Below, in pieces: positions 16,923-23,612 of a stretch of DNA of 64,000 nucleotides; positions within the stretch are counted from its first letter, which is position 1; each line of letters opens with the position of its first letter. The DNA lies in assembly GCA_050249415.1 (NCBI GenBank), contig JBFWQO010000005.1:200179-264178 (forward strand), in the 5' to 3' direction. The translations under genes and the position numbers were made by a program. The stretch is from CADEFQ01 sp050249415. Lineage in GTDB: Bacteria; Pseudomonadota; Gammaproteobacteria; Steroidobacterales; Steroidobacteraceae. Below the pieces are notes generated by a model that saw only the letters and a list, made by a program, of their open reading frames with translations, was not told the origin of the DNA and did no database searches.

Positions 16923-17995
16923 CCCATCGATCGGGCATGCGGGGCGCCGCCCTGCTGGCAGTCACCGCGCTCGGTTCGCTGTGCGCCTGCGGCGCCGTGA
17001 CGCCGGTCGCGCCCGGGACCGCGACCGTACATGGCACCGCGTTCTATCGCGAGCGCATCGCGCTGCCGCCCGATGCGGTGTTCGAAGCGCGGCTCGAGGA
17101 CGTATCGAGGGCCGACGCGCCTGCTGAAGTGGTCGCGAGCACCCGCAAGGACCCCGCGGGCTCGCCGCCGTTCGCGTTCACGATCAGCTACGACCCGGCG
17201 CGTCTCGTCGCCTCCCACCGCTACGCCATCCGCGCGCGCGTGCTCGCAGGAGATGACGTGCTGTTCAGCTCCGACACGTCGACGCCGCTGCCGGCCGGCG
17301 ATGTGCCCGTCGAGATACGGATGGTGCGGGCGGGCGCACAGACGCCCCGGCCGGTTGCGGCGGGAGCGCCTGCGGAGCCCGCACCCATGCGCGGCCTCTA
17401 CCGCTATCTCGCGGATGCCGGCACATTCGCCGATTGCGCGAGCGGCACGCAGTGGCCGGTCGCGCAGGTGCAGGACAATGCCGCGCTCGAGTCGGCCTAC
17501 CTCGCGGCACGAGGTGCACCCGGCGCACCGCTGCTCGCGACACTCGTCGGCCGGATCGAGACGCGCGAACCGATGGAAGGGCCGCCGCGACCGATGCTGG
17601 TGGTCGAGCAATTCATCCGTGTGTCGGGCGCGAGCTGCGAGCACCCCGATGCGCCGGCCCTCGAGGACACGTACTGGCGACTCGTGGCACTCGGCGACAC
17701 ACCCTTCCGCCTCGCCCCGGGCCAGCGCGCGCCCCACTTCGTCCTGAACTCCCGCGATCGGCGCGCCGCGGGTCATGCCGGCTGCAATCGCATGAGCGGC
17801 GGTTACACCACCGACGGTGCGAGACTCGCGTTCACGCAGATGGCGAGCACGATGATGGCGTGCGCCACGGGCATGGACCTCGAGCGGGGCTTCCACGAGG
17901 CGTTGGCGCGCACGGCGCTCTGGCGCCTCACGGGCTCGCGACTCGAGCTGACGGACGACGGCGGTCGCGTCGTCGCCGCGTTCCAGGCGCCGTAG
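16919..17995 (+). CDS. Lipoprotein with YbaY-like and META (HslJ-like) domains
   Basis: A 358-residue predicted outer-membrane lipoprotein; the lipidated Cys is probably Cys24 in GSLCACG. The first half resembles the YbaY/type III secretion lipoprotein family (PF09619: VHGTAFYRERIALPPDAVFEARLEDVS...SYDPARL). The second half ends in a META/HslJ domain (PF03724: HFVLNSRDRRAAGHAGCNRMSGGYTTDG, FTQMASTMMAC). This double-domain arrangement resembles NlpE-type envelope sensors but no NlpE copper motif is seen. Its ATG overlaps the rapZ stop (ATGA), occupying the place where ptsO/npr usually sits. Function unknown. Confidence 0.75.
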   Translation: MTHRSGMRGAALLAVTALGSLCACGAVTPVAPGTATVHGTAFYRERIALPPDAVFEARLEDVSRADAPAEVVASTRKDPAGSPPFAFTISYDPARLVASHRYAIRARVLAGDDVLFSSDTSTPLPAGDVPVEIRMVRAGAQTPRPVAAGAPAEPAPMRGLYRYLADAGTFADCASGTQWPVAQVQDNAALESAYLAARGAPGAPLLATLVGRIETREPMEGPPRPMLVVEQFIRVSGASCEHPDAPALEDTYWRLVALGDTPFRLAPGQRAPHFVLNSRDRRAAGHAGCNRMSGGYTTDGARLAFTQMASTMMACATGMDLERGFHEALARTALWRLTGSRLELTDDGGRVVAAFQAP

Positions 17996-18018
17996 GAGAC
18001 GAGCGCCGCGCGGCGCGC

Positions 18019-18076
18019 GGCGAATAGCGAACAGCGAATAGCGAACAGCGAACGGCGAACGGCGAACGGCCAGAAT
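18019..18076 (+). repeat. Heptamer repeat array, forward arm of element H2
   Basis: Seven or more tandem 7-bp units (gcgaata, gcgaaca, gcgaata, gcgaaca, then gcgaacg three times) ending in GCCAGAATCGCC. Same unit and same terminal motif as the array at 1154-1184. It begins about 23 bp after the lipoprotein stop. Confidence 0.8.
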
Positions 18077-18242
18077 CGCCCGCAGCGCATGCGCGCCCGA
18101 GTGCACGCCGGTCGGTCGGCGCGCAACGACCGGCTCGCATGCCGGCAACGGCGCAGCCAGGGCGCGATCGCGTCCGGGCTCGCGCGACCACACGACTTCA
18201 ACCCGTACAACGCAAGCGCCATCGCGGGGCGCAGCCAGCGCC
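18077..18242. other. Interior of heptamer element H2, no gene recognised
   Basis: About 165 bp of GC-rich sequence between the two heptamer arms. It shares no obvious similarity with the interior of element H1. No start codon with SD and no recognisable peptide. Confidence 0.4.
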
Positions 18243-18300
18243 TCTGGCTGTTCGCCATTCGCTATTCGCTGATCGCCGCTTGCCGTTCGCTGATCGCCGC
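18243..18300 (-). repeat. Heptamer repeat array, reverse arm of element H2
   Basis: Opens with CTCTGGCTGTTCGCC and continues with CATTCGC/TATTCGC/TGATCGC units, the inverse complement of the forward array. The last units have drifted (ctgatcgccgcttgcc). Ends directly at the 19-bp hairpin. Confidence 0.75.
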
Positions 18301-18341
18301 CCTGCGGGATGCGCGCGGTTTCCCGCGCGCATCCCGCAGGG
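18300..18341. repeat. 19-bp perfect hairpin upstream of mgtE
   Basis: Perfect inverted repeat: arms 18300-18318 and 18323-18341 with a four-base loop (tttc). No T-tract follows on either strand, so it is not a standard terminator. It lies about 50 bp before the mgtE start and could act in the leader RNA or be the end of element H2. Confidence 0.65.
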
Positions 18342-18390
18342 CGCTGCTACACTCCGCGCGCCCACGCGCGGCCAGCCAGCGTTCCCGCCC

Positions 18391-19749
18391 ATGAGCGACA
18401 GCGAAACCAAACCCCTGAAATCCGGTCGCCTGTCGGCGCTGCGCGACGCGCTCGACCAGGGGACCCTGCGCACCGCGCACCGCATGGTCAATGCGCTGCA
18501 CGCGGCGGACATCGCGCTGCTGCTCGAATCGCTGCCACCCGCGCAGCGCGAGATCGTATGGGAGATCGTCGACCCCGAACTCGACGGTGAGGTGCTGCTC
18601 GAGCTGAGCGACAGCGTGCGCGCGGGCCTCATGCACGAGATGGGGCCAGAGGAACTCGTCGCGGCGACCGAAGGCATGGCGGTCGACGACCTCGCCGACC
18701 TGCTCGCCGACCTGCCCGAGACCGTGACGCAGCAGCTGCTGCATTCGATGGACCAGCGCGACCGTGAACGCCTGCGCTCCGTGCTGTCCTGGCCGCCGGA
18801 CAGCGCGGGCGGCCTGATGAACACCGACACGGTGAGCGTGCGGGCCGACGTGCCGATCGAGGTGGTGCAGCGTTACCTGCGCATGCGTGGCGAGCTGCCC
18901 GACGGCACCGACAGCCTCTTCGTCGTCGACCGGCGCGACAAGTACCTCGGCACCGTGCCGCTCACGCGCCTCCTGACCGAGGATCTCGCGCACCATGTCG
19001 GCGATTGCCTCGACATCGAAGCACCCCGCATCGACCCGGCGACCCCGGCGCACGAGGTCTCGATGTTGTTCGAGGACCGCGACCTCGTCTCCGCCGCGGT
19101 CGTCAGCGACGAAGGCAAGCTCCTCGGCCGCATCACCGTCGACGACATCGTCGACGTGATCCGCGAGGAGGCCGAGCACTCGGTGCTGTCGATGGCGGGG
19201 CTCGCCGACGAGGAGGACGTGTTCGCCGCGGTCGTGCCGTCCGCGCGCCGGCGACTCGTGTGGCTCGGCGTCAATATCATGACCGCGTTCCTCGGCGCCT
19301 TCGTCGTCTCGAACTTCGAGGGGACGATCGAGCGTGTCGCCGTGCTCGCCGCGCTGCTGCCGGTCGTATCGAGCATGGGCGGGATCGCCGGCACCCAGAC
19401 CGTCACGCTGCTGATCCGCGGCCTCGCGCTCGGCAAGGTCGAATGGGCAAATGCGCGCTGGCTGCTGCTCAAGGAGATCGCCGTCGGGGGGCTGAACGGC
19501 CTCATCGTGGCGTTCGTGGTCGGCGTGATCACGGTCGCCCTGTTCGGCAAGTGGCAGATCGCGTTGATCGTCGCGGCGGCGATGGTCATGAACCTGCTCG
19601 CCGCGGCGATCGTCGGTGTCGTCGTGCCGCTCACGTTGCGCCGCCTGCGGATCGACCCCGCGCTGTCGTCGGGCGTGATCCTCACGACCTTCACCGACTG
19701 CATCGGCTTTGCGACGCTGCTCAGCCTCGGTACCGTGTTCCTCGTCTGA
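18391..19749 (+). CDS. mgtE: Magnesium transporter MgtE
   Basis: A 452-residue Mg2+ channel of the MgtE/SLC41 family. Order of domains: N-terminal superhelical domain (LRTAHRMVNALHAADIA, EELVAATEGMAVDDLADLL), two CBS domains (about 130-255), the plug helix, then five membrane segments including the pore motif SSMGGIAGTQTVTLLIRGLALG. Start is the ATG at 18391 where family similarity begins. mgtE often lies behind rapZ-ptsO in this cluster, so its position is conserved despite the inserted repeats. Confidence 0.94.
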   Translation: MSDSETKPLKSGRLSALRDALDQGTLRTAHRMVNALHAADIALLLESLPPAQREIVWEIVDPELDGEVLLELSDSVRAGLMHEMGPEELVAATEGMAVDDLADLLADLPETVTQQLLHSMDQRDRERLRSVLSWPPDSAGGLMNTDTVSVRADVPIEVVQRYLRMRGELPDGTDSLFVVDRRDKYLGTVPLTRLLTEDLAHHVGDCLDIEAPRIDPATPAHEVSMLFEDRDLVSAAVVSDEGKLLGRITVDDIVDVIREEAEHSVLSMAGLADEEDVFAAVVPSARRRLVWLGVNIMTAFLGAFVVSNFEGTIERVAVLAALLPVVSSMGGIAGTQTVTLLIRGLALGKVEWANARWLLLKEIAVGGLNGLIVAFVVGVITVALFGKWQIALIVAAAMVMNLLAAAIVGVVVPLTLRRLRIDPALSSGVILTTFTDCIGFATLLSLGTVFLV

Positions 19750-19760
19750 CCCGCCCGCGC

Positions 19761-20924
19761 TCAGGGCACGAGGAACGCGCGCAGCCGGTCGCGCTGCGCG
19801 ACCGAGTCACGGTAGCCGAGCTCGATCAGTTCGGAGGTGTAGCCCGACTCGAACATCAGGTAGCTCGCGAGCTGGTGGCCCGCCCCGCCCCTCGCCCCGA
19901 TCACGCGCAGGAACGCGCGCAGGCTGCGCGGCAACTCGTGCAGGTGCCTGGCCGCGATCTCGCGCGGATCGATGCTCGGCGAGATCGCCATCGCCTCGAC
20001 GAGTCGCACACCCGGGACCGTTTCGGGTGCCGAACGCACGAGGGCGTTCAGGCGGATCAGCTGCTCGAGATCGGCATAGATGCCGTCGGTGAAGAGCGTG
20101 TCGAGCATGAAGCCGAACAGCTGCCCCGGCGTCGGCGAGCGCGGCAGCTGCGAGGTCGACCCGAGGCCGGCACCGTTCATGGAGCGCACGCCGATCACGA
20201 GCACGCGCTCCGCACCGAGGTGCACGGCCGGGCTCATCGGCGCGAGCTGGCGCATGGCGCCGTCACCGAAGTACTCGGTGCCGAGCTGCACCGGCGGAAA
20301 CAGGAACGGCACCGCGAGGCTGCCCATCAGGTGCGACAGCGTGAGATCGGTGCGGCGCCCCTCGCGATGCGCCCGCGCCCACTCCGCGATTCCGGGCTCG
20401 CCGTCGAAGAAGGCCACCGAATGCGCGCTCGTGTAGCCGGTCGAGCACAGCGCGACGGCCCGCAGCATGCCCGAGGAGATGCTGTGGCGGATGGCGCTGA
20501 AATCGATGTTCCGCGCGAGCAGCTGTGACAACGGGCTGTTGTCGAACATCGACCGGGGCGTGGTCGCGAGCGCCCCGCCGGACAGGAGGGCGGCGAGCCA
20601 GCGCAAGCCCGAAGCGAGCATGCTCCGCGAGCTGACCCGGAACACGTGGTTGCAATGGAAATTGGCCCACACGTGCTCGAGCGAGGCGACCGCGCCGCGC
20701 CAGCGGCGCGCTTCCGCGGCGAGCGCTGCGGTGGCGACCGCGCCCGCCGACGTGCCGATCAGCACCGGGAACGGGATGCCGCGGCGCGGCAACATCTCCG
20801 CGAGCGCGCGCAGGACCCCGATCTGGTAGGCCGAGCGGGCGCCGCCGCCGGTCAGGATCAGGCCGTGTACGGGCCTGCCGGCGATGATGGTGTCCTCTTT
20901 CGTCACGTGTGCATTCTGGCGCAA
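19761..20924 (-). CDS. Patatin-like phospholipase
   Basis: A patatin-domain (PF01734) serine hydrolase of about 381-387 residues. The catalytic dyad is Ser in GTSAG and Asp in DGA (YFGDGAMRQLAPMSP), with the oxyanion-hole loop LTGGGARSAYQIGVL. No signal peptide is seen, so it is likely cytoplasmic or peripherally membrane-bound; substrates would be phospholipids or acyl esters. The start is uncertain: TTG at 20924 or GTG at 20906, neither with a good SD and no ATG in range. It converges on mgtE with an 11-bp gap and is divergent from the peroxiredoxin gene. Confidence 0.85.
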   Translation of the reverse strand: MRQNAHVTKEDTIIAGRPVHGLILTGGGARSAYQIGVLRALAEMLPRRGIPFPVLIGTSAGAVATAALAAEARRWRGAVASLEHVWANFHCNHVFRVSSRSMLASGLRWLAALLSGGALATTPRSMFDNSPLSQLLARNIDFSAIRHSISSGMLRAVALCSTGYTSAHSVAFFDGEPGIAEWARAHREGRRTDLTLSHLMGSLAVPFLFPPVQLGTEYFGDGAMRQLAPMSPAVHLGAERVLVIGVRSMNGAGLGSTSQLPRSPTPGQLFGFMLDTLFTDGIYADLEQLIRLNALVRSAPETVPGVRLVEAMAISPSIDPREIAARHLHELPRSLRAFLRVIGARGGAGHQLASYLMFESGYTSELIELGYRDSVAQRDRLRAFLVP

Positions 20925-20993
20925 CCGGGGTGGCTGTTAGAATCGACTGGTTCGCGCCCGTACCCTGTGGCGCGAGTAGAGGTGGAGACCCGC

Positions 20994-21548
20994 ATGTACC
21001 CAGTCCGCTCCCTGCTGTGCGCCGCCGCCCTCGTCCTCGCCGCCACCGGCCAGCCCGCCGTCGCCGGGGGCTCTCCCGCAGCCGGATCGCCGGCGCCCGA
21101 TTTTCGCCTGCAGGACCAGCACGGCAAGTGGCACACACTCGACGAACAGAAGGGCAAATGGGTCGTGCTGTACTTCTACCCGAAGGACAACACGCCCGGC
21201 TGCACGACCCAGGCCTGCGAATTCCGCGACAACATCTTCGCGTTCCGCGATGCCGGGGCCGTGATCCTCGGCATCAGCGTCGACGACGTGAAATCGCACG
21301 AGGCCTTCGCGCAGGAACACAGCCTGCCGTTCACGATACTCGCCGATTCGACCAAAGAGACGGCCAAACGCTACGGCGTGCTCTACCGTGCGATGGGCGT
21401 CATGGAGGTCGCGCGCCGCGACACCTTCATCATCGACCCGCAGGGGCGCATCGCGAAGCACTTCGAGAAGGTCGACCCGAAAGGTCATTCGCAGTTCGTG
21501 CTCACGGAGCTTAAAGCCCTCAAGGCGGCGGCAGCGGCCAAGGGCTGA
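20994..21548 (+). CDS. Exported peroxiredoxin, PrxQ/Bcp type
   Basis: A thiol peroxidase that reduces peroxides. The 184-residue precursor has a signal peptide (LLCAAALVLAATGQPAVA, cleavage about residue 24), unlike the cytoplasmic Bcp of E. coli, so it probably works in the periplasm. The peroxidatic Cys70 and resolving Cys75 are in TPGCTTQACEF, the PrxQ spacing, and the active-site FYPKDNTPGCT is complete. The start at 20994 has GGTGGAG six bases upstream. Its 3' end overlaps the convergent VWA gene by 29 bp. A periplasmic thioredoxin-like reductant would be needed; none is seen nearby. Confidence 0.9.
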   Translation: MYPVRSLLCAAALVLAATGQPAVAGGSPAAGSPAPDFRLQDQHGKWHTLDEQKGKWVVLYFYPKDNTPGCTTQACEFRDNIFAFRDAGAVILGISVDDVKSHEAFAQEHSLPFTILADSTKETAKRYGVLYRAMGVMEVARRDTFIIDPQGRIAKHFEKVDPKGHSQFVLTELKALKAAAAAKG

Positions 21549-22734
21549 GGCTCCCGCGCCGCCGCAGTTCCGCGGTCGCGAGGTCGAGGCCCGCGAGCGT
21601 GAGCGGGTACATGCGCCCCGCGAGCAGCTCGCGCGCGGTGCTGATCGACGGCGTGTAATCCCACCGCTCCACGGGCTCGGGATTGAGCCACACGAAGCGG
21701 CGAAAGTGCGTCGTGAGGCGCTGCATCCAGGTCGCACCCGCCTCGGGGTTCCAGTGCTCGACGCTGCCGCCCGGCATCGTGATCTCGTACGGGCTCATCG
21801 TCGCATCGCCGACGAATATCACGCGATAGTCCGGACCGTAGGTGCGGATCAGCTGGTCGGTCGGCACACGTTCGGTGTGCCGGCGGCGGTTGTCCTTCCA
21901 CAGCGACTCGTACGGGAAGTTGTGGAAGTAGAAGTGCTCGAAATGCCGGAACTCGCTGCGCGCAGCCGAGAACAGCTCGTCGCAGACGCGCACGTGATCG
22001 TCCATCGAACCGCCCACGTCGAGGAGCAGCAGGACTTTCACGGCGTTGCGCCGCTCCGGGACGAGCTTCAGGTCGAGCCAGCCGGCGTTCTTCGCCGTCG
22101 ATGCAATGGTGCCGTCGAGATCGAGCTCGTGGTCGGCACCCTCGCGGGCAAAGCGCCGCAGGCGGCGCAGGCCCATCTTGAAATTGCGGGTGCCGAGTTC
22201 GACGGAATCGTCGAGATTGGCGAACTCGCGCCGGTCCCACACCTTCACCGCCCGGCGATGGCGGGACCCCGCCTGGCCGATCCGCACGCCTTCGGGGTTG
22301 TAACCGCCGGCGCCGAACGGCGAGGTCCCCGCGGTGCCGATCCAGCGGTTGCCGCCCTCGTGGCGCCCCTGCTGCTCGCGCAGGCGTTGCCGCAGCGTCT
22401 CCATCAGCTTCTCCCAGCCACCGAGCGCCGCGACCTGCGCCTTCTCCTCGTCGTCGAGGATGCGCTCGGCCAGCGCGCGCAGCCACTCGTCCGGCAATTC
22501 CGCGCCGAACGCGGTGAAGAGCTTCTCCGCGCCACGGAAGTGCTCGCCGAACACGCGATCGAAGCGGTCGTAGTGCCGTTCGTCCTTCACGAGGCACACG
22601 CGCGCGAACTGGTAGAAGTCCTCCGCCGAGAGCGTCGCGACACGCGCGTCGAGCCCTTCGAGCAGGGCGAGGAACTCGGACAGCGTGACCGGCACGCCGC
22701 CGGCGCGCAGGTCGAAGAAGAAACGCACGAGCAC
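21520..22734 (-). CDS. VWA (CoxE-like) domain protein
   Basis: A 404-residue protein of the CoxE-like VWA family (PF05762 type) that works with MoxR AAA+ ATPases in complex maturation. The N-terminal FFFDLRAGGVPVTLSEFLALL region is the family signature. The C-terminal VWA domain has a variant MIDAS, LLLLDVGGSMDDHV, with Gly for the second Ser, as is usual in CoxE-like proteins. The start chosen is GTG 22734 (a second GTG lies at 22728), 26 bp after the moxR stop. Client complex unknown; no cox or mox genes are nearby. Confidence 0.85.
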   Translation of the reverse strand: MLVRFFFDLRAGGVPVTLSEFLALLEGLDARVATLSAEDFYQFARVCLVKDERHYDRFDRVFGEHFRGAEKLFTAFGAELPDEWLRALAERILDDEEKAQVAALGGWEKLMETLRQRLREQQGRHEGGNRWIGTAGTSPFGAGGYNPEGVRIGQAGSRHRRAVKVWDRREFANLDDSVELGTRNFKMGLRRLRRFAREGADHELDLDGTIASTAKNAGWLDLKLVPERRNAVKVLLLLDVGGSMDDHVRVCDELFSAARSEFRHFEHFYFHNFPYESLWKDNRRRHTERVPTDQLIRTYGPDYRVIFVGDATMSPYEITMPGGSVEHWNPEAGATWMQRLTTHFRRFVWLNPEPVERWDYTPSISTARELLAGRMYPLTLAGLDLATAELRRRGSLSPWPLPPP

Positions 22735-22760
22735 CGGCTGGCCTCGACCCGGCCGTGCGC

Positions 22761-23612
22761 CTAGCGCACCCGCCGCGACATGAACATCACCTGCTCGACG
22801 AGGTGCATGTCCTGCTCGTTCTTGAGGAGCGCGCCGTAGAGGGGCGGCAGTGATTTCTTCGTGTCGTCCGCGCGGAGCGCCTCCGGCGGGATGTCTTCCG
22901 CGACGAGCAGCTTCACCCAGTCGAGCAGCTCCGAGGTCGACGGCTTTTTCCTGAGCCCCGGAACGTCGCGCAACCGGAAAAACGACGCGAGCGCTTCGGC
23001 GAGCAGCTCGCGCTTGAGCCCCGGATAGTGCACGTCGACGATACGGCGCATCGTCTCTTCGTCCGGGAAGCGGATGTAGTGGAAGAAGCAGCGGCGCAGG
23101 AACGCGTCCGGCAGCTCCTTCTCGTTGTTGCTCGTGATGACGATGATCGGCCGGTGACGGGCGCGCACGAGCTGGCGCGTCTCGTAGACGTAAAACTCCA
23201 TGCGGTCGAGTTCGCGGAGCAGGTCGTTCGGGAACTCGATGTCGGCCTTGTCGATCTCGTCGATCAGCAGCACGGGCTGCGTGTCGGACTCGAACGCCTC
23301 CCACAGCTTGCCACGCACGATGTAATTGGCGATGTCGTGCACGCGGCCCTCGCCGAGCTGCGAATCACGCAGCCGTGACACCGCGTCGTACTCGTAGAGG
23401 CCCTGTTGCGCCTTGCTGGTCGACTTGATGTGCCACTCGTGCAGCGGCCGGCCGAGCGTCGCGGCGATTTCCTCCGCGAGCTGCGTCTTGCCGGTGCCGG
23501 GCTCGCCCTTGATGAGGAGCGGCCGCGCGAGCGTGACGGCCGCGGTGACGGCCATGGCGAGTTCGGGCGTCGCGATGTAGCGCGCCGATCCGGTGAAACG
23601 TGCCTGTGTCAT
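22761..23612 (-). CDS. MoxR-family AAA+ ATPase
   Basis: A 283-residue ATPase (AAA_5/MoxR) thought to remodel protein complexes together with VWA partners. Walker A GEPGTGKTQLAEEIA, Walker B PVLLIDEIDKADIEFPNDLLREL, and sensor 1 IVITSNNEKELPDAFLRRCFF are all present. It overlaps the upstream hydrolase gene by four bases and is followed by the VWA gene, so the three are likely one transcript. The ending EQVMFMSRRVR is typical of MoxR proteins paired with CoxE-like VWA. Confidence 0.9.
   Translation of the reverse strand: MTQARFTGSARYIATPELAMAVTAAVTLARPLLIKGEPGTGKTQLAEEIAATLGRPLHEWHIKSTSKAQQGLYEYDAVSRLRDSQLGEGRVHDIANYIVRGKLWEAFESDTQPVLLIDEIDKADIEFPNDLLRELDRMEFYVYETRQLVRARHRPIIVITSNNEKELPDAFLRRCFFHYIRFPDEETMRRIVDVHYPGLKRELLAEALASFFRLRDVPGLRKKPSTSELLDWVKLLVAEDIPPEALRADDTKKSLPPLYGALLKNEQDMHLVEQVMFMSRRVR

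Noticed and set aside
18019..18300. Short regular repeats that might be CRISPR-like
   Set aside because: The unit is 7 bp, directly tandem and without spacers; no cas genes nearby.
21771..21800. Start of the VWA protein much further upstream in its open frame
   Set aside because: The longer frame overlaps moxR and has no family sequence before the FFFDLRAGG segment.
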